The notes under the pieces: model-generated | Databases searched by the model: none | Seen by the model: only the letters and a program-made list of their open reading frames with translations | Told to the model about the DNA's origin: nothing | Source: an uncultured Arenimonas sp. | Lineage (GTDB): Bacteria; Pseudomonadota; Gammaproteobacteria; Xanthomonadales; Xanthomonadaceae | Length of the DNA: 7,989 nt | Reading direction: 5' to 3' | Assembly (NCBI GenBank): GCA_946885815.1 | Contig: CAMPHE010000070.1 | Location: 1 to 7,989 of the forward strand | Shown here: one piece after another, positions 1 through 6,836 of the stretch | How positions within the stretch are numbered: position 1 is the first letter of the stretch | Layout of the letters: every line of letters begins with the position of its first letter | Program-made: the position numbers and the translations under genes

Positions 1-2
1 CC

Positions 3-769
<767 letters not shown>

Positions 770-773
<4 letters not shown>

Positions 774-2089
774 GCGCGCTGCTGCCTTCCCTCGCCGCGC
801 GGTTCGAGCGTCTGCCGCCAGCGCTTCGCGATGCGCACGGCCTCGCCGCGCCGCGACGCGCCGCGCTGGACGCGGCGCTCGCGTCCGGCCTGCCCGGCCC
901 GCGCGCGGAAGCGTGGAAATACACCTCGCTGCGCGCACTCGCCGCGCGCGCGTTCGCGGACGACATGGTGGCGGTCACGGTCGACCCGGCGCGGCTCGCG
1001 GCGATTCCGTCGCCGCGGCTGGTCTTCGTCAACGGCCGCCACGACCCTGGACTGTCGGACGCCACCGGCCTCCCCTCCGAAGTGGATCTCCGGCCGCTGT
1101 CGGCGGCGCTGGCGGGCGACGATGCGCGCGCGGTCGGCGTGCTCGCCCGGCGGTTCGACGGCGATGCCGACGTGTTCGCGTGGCTGAACGCCGCGCTCGC
1201 GACCGAAGGCGTGCTGCTGCGCGTCCCCGCGGAAACGGTCGTCGCCCCGCCGGTGCACATCGTGTTCGTCGGCGCCCCGGGGCCCGATGCGGCGACGCAT
1301 CTGCGGCACCTGGTCGAGCTGCGGCAGGGCGCCCGCGTATCGGTCGTCGAGCACCACCTCGGCGCCGGCACGCATCGCCATCTCGCGAACCACCTGCTGC
1401 ACGCGCACGTCGGCCGCGGCGCGACCCTGGTGCACGCGCGCGTGCAGGCCGAGGACGCCGGCGCGACAACGCTGGCCCGCACCGACGCGGTGCTCGCCTC
1501 CGACGCCACGTATCGACGGGTCGATCTCGAACTCGGCGCGGCACTGGCGCGGCACGAGTTCAACGTCGCGCTGCAGGGTGAACGCGCGGCGCTGCACGCC
1601 GGCGGCGTGCTGCTCGCCGACGGGCGCCGCCACGTCGACACACGCCTCGACATCGTCCACCAGGCGAAGGACACGCGCTGCACGCTGCCGTGGCGCGGCC
1701 TCGCGGACGCGCGCGGCCGCGTCGTCTTCCATGGCGGCATCCGCATCGATGCCGGCGCCGACGGCAGCGACGCCGCGCTGTCGAGTCGCAACCTGCTGCT
1801 GTCGGACGCGGCCGAGATCGACACGCAGCCGGTACTGGTGATCCACGCCGACGAGGTGAAGGCCGCGCACGGCGCGACCGTCGGCACGCTCGACGAGACG
1901 GCGCTGTTCTACCTGCGCAGCCGCGGCCTGCCGCGCGCCGACGCGCGCCGGCTGCTGGTGCAGGCGTTCCTGCGCGAGCCGCTGGCGATGCTCGAAGATG
2001 CCGCGCTCGCGGCGTCGCTCGGCGACGTGCTGGCCGCGACGCTGGAACGGACGACCGGGTCCGCGGCCGGCCATGGAGCCGACCGATGA
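770..2089 (+). CDS. sufD: SufD, Fe-S cluster assembly scaffold subunit
   Basis: SufD is the SufB paralogue that completes the SufBC2D scaffold; de novo clusters are thought to form at the SufB-SufD interface. The 439-residue protein has the N-terminal helical segment with the AWKYTSL motif (48-54; typical of SufD, where E-x-W-(K/R)-Y-T is conserved) and a central right-handed beta-helix region. The C-terminal core is DEVKAAHGATVG (361-372) followed by LDETALFYLRSRGL. His367 corresponds to the E. coli SufD His360 implicated in cluster assembly. The usual KCSHG is KAAHG here, so the cysteine two residues before that His is Ala. The start overlaps the sufC stop by ATGA; a GGAGG at 752-756 sits 13 nt upstream, so coupling probably aids initiation. 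The 3' end overlaps sufS by another ATGA. Identification is by motif and context. Confidence 0.95.
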
Positions 2090-3315
2090 ACGCCGTGCCG
2101 CGCCCCGACTGGCTGGCGATCCGCACGCAGTTCCCGGTGCTCACGCGCCAGGTGCACGGCAAGCCGCTGGTCTATCTCGATTCCGCCAACACGTCGCAGA
2201 AGCCGCAGGCGGTGATCCGCGCCGTCGATGCTTTCTACCGCGAGCACAACGCCAACGTGTCGCGCGCGATGCACGCGCTCGGCAGCGAGGCGACCGAGGC
2301 CTACGAAGGCGCGCGCCGCAAGCTCGCCGCGTTCGTCGGCGTGCCGGCCGACGAACTGGTGCTCACCTCGGGCACGACGTTCGCGATCAACCTCGTCGCG
2401 TACAGCTGGGCCCTGCCCCGCCTGCGCGAGGGCGACACGATCCTGCTGACGCGGATGGAGCACCACGCCAACATCGTGCCGTGGCAGCTGGTCGCGAAGC
2501 GTACCGGCGCGAAGATCGCCGTGGTCGAACTCATGCCGGACGGTTCGCTCGATCTCGACGACCTGCGCGCGAAGCTGACCGGCGACGTGAAGCTGCTGGC
2601 CTTCGCCCATGTCTCGAACGTGCTCGGCACGGTGAACCCCGTCGCCGGAATCTGCCGGGAGGCGCGGCGGCGCGGCATCGTCACGCTCGTCGACGGGTCG
2701 CAGGCGCTGCCGCATCGCGCGGTCGACATCGCCGCGCTCGGCTGCGACTTCTACGCCTTCACCGGCCACAAGATGCTCGGCCCCACCGGCACCGGCGCGC
2801 TGTGGGGCCGTCGCGAACTGCTGAAGCAGATGCCGCCGTTCCTCGGCGGCGGCGAGATGATCCGCGAGGTGCGGTTCGAGGACACCGTGTTCAACGAACC
2901 GCCGCACGTGTTCGAGGCGGGCACGCCGAACATCGCCGGCGTCGTCGGACTCGGTGCCGCGGTCGATTACCTGCGCGACATCGGCATGGAACACATCGAG
3001 GCGCGCGAGCAGGCGCTGCTGGCGGTGGCGACGGAGCGGCTGGCGGCGATCCCCGGGCTGCGCATCCTCGGCACCGCGCCGGGCAAGGCGGCGGTGATCA
3101 GCTTCCTCGTCGACGGCGCGCACGCGCACGACCTCGCGACGCTGCTCGACCTGGAAGGCGTCGCGGTGCGCGCCGGCCACCACTGCGCGCACCCGCTGAT
3201 GGCGCACCTCGGCGTGCCGGCCACATGCCGCGCGTCGCTCGCGTTCTACAACACGCATGTCGAGGTCGAGGCGCTCGGCACGGCGATCGAGAAGGTGCGC
3301 AAGCTGCTCGGGTGA
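2086..3315 (+). CDS. sufS: SufS, cysteine desulfurase (PLP-dependent)
   Basis: SufS removes sulfur from L-cysteine as a persulfide and feeds the Suf scaffold. The 409-residue protein is a fold-type I aminotransferase-like enzyme. Key residues visible are PLP-stacking His126 in MEHHANIVPW, Schiff-base Lys229 in TGHKMLGPTG, the persulfide-forming Cys367 in RAGHHCAHPLM and substrate-binding Arg382 in CRASLAFYNTH. All four sit three residues beyond their E. coli SufS counterparts (123, 226, 364, 379), supporting a complete active site. The N-terminal region reads LDSANTSQKP and NANVSRAMH, where many homologues have a VHRG-type stretch. The ATG at 2086 overlaps the sufD stop and has GGAG at 2075-2078 with a 7-nt spacer, so the longer in-frame opening that runs back into sufD was not used. 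A SufE- or SufU-type sulfur acceptor is not found in the window. Confidence 0.97.
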   Translation: MNAVPRPDWLAIRTQFPVLTRQVHGKPLVYLDSANTSQKPQAVIRAVDAFYREHNANVSRAMHALGSEATEAYEGARRKLAAFVGVPADELVLTSGTTFAINLVAYSWALPRLREGDTILLTRMEHHANIVPWQLVAKRTGAKIAVVELMPDGSLDLDDLRAKLTGDVKLLAFAHVSNVLGTVNPVAGICREARRRGIVTLVDGSQALPHRAVDIAALGCDFYAFTGHKMLGPTGTGALWGRRELLKQMPPFLGGGEMIREVRFEDTVFNEPPHVFEAGTPNIAGVVGLGAAVDYLRDIGMEHIEAREQALLAVATERLAAIPGLRILGTAPGKAAVISFLVDGAHAHDLATLLDLEGVAVRAGHHCAHPLMAHLGVPATCRASLAFYNTHVEVEALGTAIEKVRKLLG

Positions 3316-3349
3316 CTTCCGGCAGCCCGGGACCTGACTTGCGGCAGGA

Positions 3350-3392
3350 CGATCGGCGGCCGCGAGCCGCCAGACTGGCGGCATCCCGATCG
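3350..3392 (+). other. Nested GC hairpin before the serine hydrolase
   Basis: The 85-bp gap after sufS contains a nested inverted repeat. The outer arms are CGATCGG (3350-3356) and CCGATCG (3386-3392). The inner arms are GCCGCCA (3366-3372) and TGGCGGC (3376-3382) around a GAC loop, both perfect. A competing perfect hairpin is possible, GGCGGC (3355-3360) with GCCGCC (3366-3371). There is no T-run after it, so it is not a textbook intrinsic terminator. The last base of the outer stem is the first G of the GGAG Shine-Dalgarno (3392-3395) of the next gene. A role in partial termination or in gating translation is inference; chance pairing is a real alternative at this GC content. Confidence 0.4.
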
Positions 3393-3400
3393 GAGCCGCC

Positions 3401-4693
3401 ATGTCCACGCCCTCTTCGCCTCCCCGCCCCGCCAGGCCTTCGTGGCGCCGCCGCCTGACGCGCCACGCGCTGCGCTTCCTGCTGGTGGCCGCCGTGCTGC
3501 TCGGCCCGAACCTGGTCTTCTTCGGCCGCTGGTTCGTACCGGACACGCCGATACCGGCGGTCCCCGCCGCGGTCGACCCCATGGATGCCGCCGGCCTGCC
3601 GCCGGCGCTCGCGTCGGACTTCGCGGCCGCGGTGGCCGCGGGTCGGTCCCGGGCCGGTCTGCCGTCGGTGTCCGCGGCGATCGCATGGGGTGGCGACGTC
3701 CGCTGGGCCGGCGTCAGCGGGTTCGCCGACATCGAACGCGGCGTCGCCGCGACGACCGCGTCGCGTTACCGTACGGGCAGCCTCGCCAAGCCGATCACGG
3801 CGGTGGCGATGATGCGCCTCGCCGAGACCGGCGCGCTGGATCTCGACGCACCGCTGTCGGACGTTCTGCCGGACCTGCCGGCGCACATCGCGCCGCTGAC
3901 GGCGCGCCAGCTGGCGTCGCACCAGGCCGGCATCCGCCACTACTCGCGCGTGCCGCAGTGGTGGATGGGCTGGCACGAGAACTACTCGCGGCGTCCCTAC
4001 GCCAGCGTCGCCGAGGGCCTGTCGATGTTCGTCGACGATCCGCTGCGCTTCGCGCCCGGCACCGGCTTCCAGTACTCGACGTTCGGCTATTCGCTGCTGG
4101 CGCGGGCGCTGGAGGGCGCGAGCGGCGACGACTTCCGTTCGCTGCTGCGCGATTCCGTGTTCGACCCGGCCGGGATGACCGGCACGGCGGTCGACGCGCC
4201 GGGGCCGATGGCCGGCCGCGTGGCGTTCTACCAGGCGCAGGACGGCCGCTACACGCCGGCCTGGCCGATCGACTCGAGCTACAAGATCGCCGGCGGCGGG
4301 CTCGTGTCGACGCCGACCGACCTCGTGCGCTTCGGCACCGCGGTGCTCGACGGCCCGCTGCTGTCGGCCCCGGCGCGCGACGCGATGACCACGCGGCAAC
4401 CGCTGGCCGACGGTTCGATGAACCCGGAGAACTACGCGCTCGGCTGGCGGATCGACGAGTCGGTGCGGCTGCTGGGCCCCGACCGCCCGGTGACGCTCTG
4501 GCATCACGGTGGCGCGCAGCCGGGCGCGGCCGCGTTCCTGATGGTCCTGCCGCGGCACGGCCTCGTGGTCGCGGCGATGTCCAATTCCGGCAGCGGCCGG
4601 GCCCGCGAGGAAGTGCAGGAAACCGCCTATGCGCTCGCGCGGCTGGCGATCGCGCGCGACGGCGGGACGATGCCGATGGCCCGCGCCCGCTGA
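3401..4693 (+). CDS. LACTB-like membrane-anchored serine hydrolase (class C beta-lactamase fold)
   Basis: This is a 430-residue penicillin-binding-protein/class C beta-lactamase-family serine hydrolase. A basic N terminus (RRR at 16-18) precedes one hydrophobic segment (about 24-42), suggesting a signal anchor with the catalytic domain in the periplasm. The nucleophile motif SxxK is S127-L-A-K130 in RTGSLAKPIT. The tyrosine motif is Y225-S-T in QYSTFGYSLLARALE, and the third motif is H369-G-G in WHHGGAQPGAAAFLMVLP. YSTFGY (rather than YSN), SHQAGIRHY and DSSYKIAGGGLVSTPTDLVRFG resemble, from memory, human mitochondrial LACTB more than AmpC or esterase EstB; LACTB is a protease-like filament former, but the substrate of this bacterial protein is unknown. 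GGAG at 3392-3395 lies 5 nt before the ATG. It interrupts the suf-linked genes and probably has an unrelated job. Family assignment is firm; substrate is not. Confidence 0.9.
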   Translation: MSTPSSPPRPARPSWRRRLTRHALRFLLVAAVLLGPNLVFFGRWFVPDTPIPAVPAAVDPMDAAGLPPALASDFAAAVAAGRSRAGLPSVSAAIAWGGDVRWAGVSGFADIERGVAATTASRYRTGSLAKPITAVAMMRLAETGALDLDAPLSDVLPDLPAHIAPLTARQLASHQAGIRHYSRVPQWWMGWHENYSRRPYASVAEGLSMFVDDPLRFAPGTGFQYSTFGYSLLARALEGASGDDFRSLLRDSVFDPAGMTGTAVDAPGPMAGRVAFYQAQDGRYTPAWPIDSSYKIAGGGLVSTPTDLVRFGTAVLDGPLLSAPARDAMTTRQPLADGSMNPENYALGWRIDESVRLLGPDRPVTLWHHGGAQPGAAAFLMVLPRHGLVVAAMSNSGSGRAREEVQETAYALARLAIARDGGTMPMARAR

Positions 4694-4745
4694 CCGCAGC
4701 GGCCGATTCGGCGATCATGGCGGTTCCTCCGCCCCGGTCCTGCCG

Positions 4746-5285
4746 ATGACGGCCGACGATTTCCCGCCGCTCACTTTCCGCGCCGCGACCGGAGACGACG
4801 TCGCGGCGATCGTCGCGCTCGTCGAATCCGCGTATCGCGGCGACGCGAGCCGCATCGGCTGGACGACCGAAGCCGATTTCCTCGACGGGCGCCGCACGGG
4901 GCCCGACGACGTGCTGGCGCAGCTGGCGCGGCCGCGCAGCCGGATCCTGCTCGCGCATCGCGACGAGGCGCTGGTCGCCTGCGCGCACGTCGCGGTCGAG
5001 GACGGGGCCGGCTATTTCGGCATGTTCTCGGTCGTGCCGGGCCTGCAGGGCGGCGGCATCGGCAAGCGGGTGCTCGCCGAAGCCGAGCGCATCGCCCGCG
5101 ACGAGTTCGGCCAGCGCACGATGGCGATGACGGTCATCGACCTGCGCGACGAACTCATCGCCTTCTACCAACGGCGCGGCTACCGGCGCACCGGCGTGCG
5201 CAAGCCGTTCCCGTACGGCGACGCGCGCTTCGGGCTGCCGCGGCGCGACGACCTGCGTTTCGAAGTGCTGGAGAAAAACCTTTGA
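4746..5285 (+). CDS. GNAT-family N-acetyltransferase
   Basis: This 179-residue cytosolic protein has a single GNAT (Gcn5-related) fold, which transfers an acetyl group from acetyl-CoA to an amine; the acceptor cannot be told from the sequence. The fold begins with the LTFRAATGDDVAAIVALVESAYR strand and helix (9-31). The acetyl-CoA motif A is FSVVPGLQGGGIGKRVL (94-110), containing the Q-x-x-G-x-G loop at 101-106. The C-terminal motif B is AFYQRRGYRRTG (139-150). The ATG at 4746 was chosen because it gives the full fold with a normal N terminus 52 nt after the preceding stop; no clear Shine-Dalgarno is visible. An earlier in-frame ATG at 4629 lies inside the upstream gene and is unlikely. The stop overlaps the TTG start of the Rieske gene, implying coupled translation. 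No truncation is seen. Confidence 0.9.
   Translation: MTADDFPPLTFRAATGDDVAAIVALVESAYRGDASRIGWTTEADFLDGRRTGPDDVLAQLARPRSRILLAHRDEALVACAHVAVEDGAGYFGMFSVVPGLQGGGIGKRVLAEAERIARDEFGQRTMAMTVIDLRDELIAFYQRRGYRRTGVRKPFPYGDARFGLPRRDDLRFEVLEKNL
5270..5284 (+). promoter_or_regulatory. Ribosome binding site fixing a TTG start
   Basis: GGAGA at 5270-5274 lies 8 nt before the TTG at 5282-5284, with an A-rich spacer that stands out in this GC-rich region. The TTG shares its last two bases with the TGA stop of the acetyltransferase. The next in-frame ATG (5297) would be 23 nt from this site, too far for it, so the TTG is the better start for the Rieske protein. Confidence 0.7.
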
Positions 5286-5608
5286 CCGACGTCTCGATGG
5301 GCTGGATCCGCGTCTGCGCGACGTCCGAGCTGCTGCCGGGCGAACACCGCGTGGCGTGGGACGGCGACACGCCGATCCTGGTGACGAACCTCGACGGCGA
5401 GCATTACGCGGTCGAGGACCGTTGCACGCACGAGGATTTCGAACTCAGCGCCGGCACGCTGGAGGGCGACACGATCGAATGCGTGCTGCACGGCGCGCGT
5501 TTCGACCTGAAGACCGGCGAGGCGCTGTGCGCGCCGGCCTACCTGCCGGTGCGGACGTTTCCGGTGGTGGTGGAAGACGGCGCGGTCTGGACGCGCGACG
5601 ACCGGTGA
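5282..5608 (+). CDS. Rieske-type [2Fe-2S] ferredoxin (non-heme iron oxygenase ferredoxin-like)
   Basis: This small soluble electron carrier has 108 residues and a single Rieske domain. The two cluster-binding boxes are Cys48-x-His50 (RCTHEDFEL) and Cys67-x-x-His70 (ECVLHGARFDLKTG), with 16 residues between His50 and Cys67. This spacing is normal for ferredoxin components of aromatic-ring dioxygenases and related proteins. The disulfide-forming cysteines of the cytochrome bc1 type are absent, which also points to the ferredoxin class. No signal peptide is seen, so it acts in the cytosol. No oxygenase gene is nearby; its place behind the suf genes suggests a housekeeping electron-transfer or Fe-S role, which is inference. 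Initiation is at TTG, overlapping the upstream stop. The gene ends 14 nt before the REP pair, which may serve as its transcript end. Confidence 0.93.
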   Translation: MTDVSMGWIRVCATSELLPGEHRVAWDGDTPILVTNLDGEHYAVEDRCTHEDFELSAGTLEGDTIECVLHGARFDLKTGEALCAPAYLPVRTFPVVVEDGAVWTRDDR

Positions 5609-5621
5609 AGGCGACGTCGGC

Positions 5622-5692
5622 GTAGGCGCGGCTTCAGCCGCGACGCGAACGCGCAGGGGCCGTACGTGGTTCGCGGCTGAAGCCGCTCCTAC
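5622..5692. repeat. Inverted REP doublet (BIME/REPIN-like)
   Basis: Two 22-nt arms lie head to head: 5622-5643 on the + strand and 5671-5692 as its reverse complement, with one mismatch (C at 5627, where the other copy reads A) and a 27-nt spacer. The core read from each outer end is GTAGG(A/C)GCGGCTTCAGCCGC. Each arm is itself a hairpin: CGCGGCT/AGCCGCG at 5627-5642 and GCGGCT/AGCCGC at 5673-5686. This is the layout of REP doublets that are dispersed in many copies in xanthomonad, pseudomonad and enterobacterial genomes and are mobilised by RAYT proteins. It sits between convergent genes, a usual REP location, and may act as a two-way transcript end or mRNA stabiliser. The copy number in this genome cannot be known from the window. 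Confidence 0.85.
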
Positions 5693-6300
5693 AGGGAGGG
5701 GGCGGCGGGCACGGGCGGTTCGATTTTCGCGAGCAGCAGTTCGCCGCCGCCTTCGAGGATCAGCCGCGACGGGCCGTCGGCATCGGGCAGCAGCAGGACG
5801 CTGTCGAACTGCGCGAGGTGCAGGGGCCGCGCGAGGTCCTTGAACTGCGCCTGGCCCTGCATCAGGTAGGCCAGCCACGTGACGCCGGGTTCGGCGAAGA
5901 ACACCATCGGCCCGACGAGTGGCCGGTGCAGCAGCGTGGCCGTCACGGCGTCGCGCTTCCACATCAGGTTGAAGTCGTGCGTCGGGCCGTCGACCAGCTC
6001 GGCATGCAGCGGGCGTTCGCCCGCGAAGCGCAGGCGATCGTGCGGGGGCGCCAGCGCCACCGTCCCGCCATCGTCGTCGTCGAAGACCAGCCGCATGCCT
6101 TCTCCGGCGAGCAGCACCAGTTCGCGATCGCAGCCGGGAAACGTGGAGAACGGCGCGTCGTGGTCGATCTCGGCGATCGAGGCGCGCCACTGCCAGTCGC
6201 CGGAACCCTCCGGATGCCGGAAGATCTCGCGCGTCCAGCCGCATTCGTTGCGCCAGCGTTCGCGGCGGTATTCGTTCGCGGGCAGGTGCAGCAGGCGCAT
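5689..6300 (-). CDS. HutD/Ves-family protein (cupin-like)
   Basis: This 203-residue protein belongs to the HutD/Ves family of bicupin-like proteins. In some bacteria hutD sits in histidine-utilisation operons, but its biochemical role is not settled; E. coli Ves is an environmental-stress protein. Recognisable stretches are RWRNECGWTREI (15-26; family form is roughly W-R-N-x-x-G-x-T-R-E-I), DWQWRASIAEIDHDAPFSTF (35-54) running into PGCDRELVLLAGEGM (55-69), FAGE (92-95) and GPTHDFNLM (105-113). No hut genes are visible, so a link to histidine breakdown is not supported here. The ATG at 6300 is 9 nt after the stop of the RAYT-like gene, implying one transcript; no strong Shine-Dalgarno is visible. 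The TAG stop (5691-5689) lies inside the right REP arm, so the last codons abut the repeat. Confidence 0.85.
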   Translation of the reverse strand: MRLLHLPANEYRRERWRNECGWTREIFRHPEGSGDWQWRASIAEIDHDAPFSTFPGCDRELVLLAGEGMRLVFDDDDGGTVALAPPHDRLRFAGERPLHAELVDGPTHDFNLMWKRDAVTATLLHRPLVGPMVFFAEPGVTWLAYLMQGQAQFKDLARPLHLAQFDSVLLLPDADGPSRLILEGGGELLLAKIEPPVPAAPSL

Positions 6301-6309
6301 GCCGCGAGT

Positions 6310-6783
6310 CTAGCGCAGCCACGTCGAGTCCCAGTACGCGTGGTCGCCGACGCGGGCGACCAGCCCGGCCTGCACCGGCGCCGCGACGAGTCGCCGCGCG
6401 ACCGCGAGTGGATCGTCGCCGTCCGCCAGTGCGCGATCGCTGAAACCGCGCGCCCACAGCCAGCCGTTGACGCGATGGCGCGCCTCGACGCCGCGCGACG
6501 TCGATCCCTTGAACCGGCCCATCAGCGCCGGCAGCCGTTCGCGGTCGCCGAGCTTCAGCAGCGCCTGCCACTGTGCCGGCAGCAGCACCCATGCCAGCAC
6601 CTGCGAATCGCGCCACAGCCAGCGCACGCCATGGGCGCGCGCGACGACGCGAGCCGCCTCGTCGTCGTCGAAAACGGCTCGGCGGTACATCGTCGAGACG
6701 CCGACCAGATGCAGGCGACCCGCGAGCGGGGACTGCGTGACCGGCGTCGCGTTCGGATCCGGCGGCGAGGCGATCGCATCCAC
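6310..6783 (-). CDS. RAYT-like protein (REP-associated tyrosine transposase relative) lacking catalytic residues
   Basis: This 157-residue protein matches the small RAYT branch of the Y1/HUH transposase superfamily by scaffold motifs: LAWVLLP (63-69), LLKLGD (75-80), MGRFKGSTSRGVE (88-100), WARGFSDRAL (110-119), a VAxxPxxAGLV-like helix (133-142) and a C-terminal GDHAYWDSTWL. Active RAYTs cut and join REP-bearing single-stranded DNA using an H-x-H metal site (typically PDHxH) and a tyrosine in a YxxxNPxRA helix. Here the H-x-H region is PAQWQ (69-73), with both His changed to Gln, and the helix reads RRLVAAPVQAG (130-140), with Tyr changed to Arg131, Asn to Ala135 and Arg to Gln138. Nuclease activity is therefore not expected, while the frame is intact. 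GTG at 6783 was chosen as start. Family alignments are from memory; a decaying relic is the main alternative to a domesticated DNA-binding protein. Confidence 0.82.
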   Translation of the reverse strand: MDAIASPPDPNATPVTQSPLAGRLHLVGVSTMYRRAVFDDDEAARVVARAHGVRWLWRDSQVLAWVLLPAQWQALLKLGDRERLPALMGRFKGSTSRGVEARHRVNGWLWARGFSDRALADGDDPLAVARRLVAAPVQAGLVARVGDHAYWDSTWLR

Positions 6784-6794
6784 GGCGGGCTCCC
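6781..6794 (-). promoter_or_regulatory. Ribosome binding site fixing a GTG start
   Basis: On the minus strand GGGAG (6794-6790) is followed by a 6-nt spacer and GTG (6783-6781). No in-frame ATG lies between the comEA-like stop and the conserved part of the RAYT-like protein except Met32, inside the domain. The site therefore decides the start and suggests the gene is still translated. Confidence 0.65.
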
Positions 6795-6799
6795 GGTGG

Positions 6800-6824
6800 C
6801 GGCCCGGCCACGACGGCCGGGCCG
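6800..6824 (-). terminator. Strong GC hairpin between comEA-like and RAYT-like genes
   Basis: Arms 6800-6809 and 6815-6824 form a perfect 10-bp stem, core GGCCCGGCC/GGCCGGGCC, around a 5-nt loop (ACGAC on the + strand). It begins 12 nt past the comEA-like stop and ends 5 nt before the RAYT-like Shine-Dalgarno. No U-run follows on the minus strand, so full intrinsic termination is doubtful. Partial termination or protection of the comEA-like mRNA end would fit equally well. Confidence 0.5.
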
Positions 6825-6836
6825 GATGGCGGCGGA

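Noticed and set aside
1690..2085. Extended start for SufS reaching back into sufD
   Set aside because: The added residues are low-complexity Arg/Ala/Pro in the shadow of sufD; the ATG at 2086 has a good Shine-Dalgarno, gives the normal family length and forms the ATGA overlap.
4719..4733. Hairpin GGCGG/CCGCC between the hydrolase and acetyltransferase genes
   Set aside because: The stem is only 5 bp with no T-run, easily found by chance in this base composition.
5297..5299. ATG as start of the Rieske protein
   Set aside because: It lies 23 nt from the GGAGA site, whereas the TTG at 5282 lies 8 nt from it and overlaps the upstream stop.
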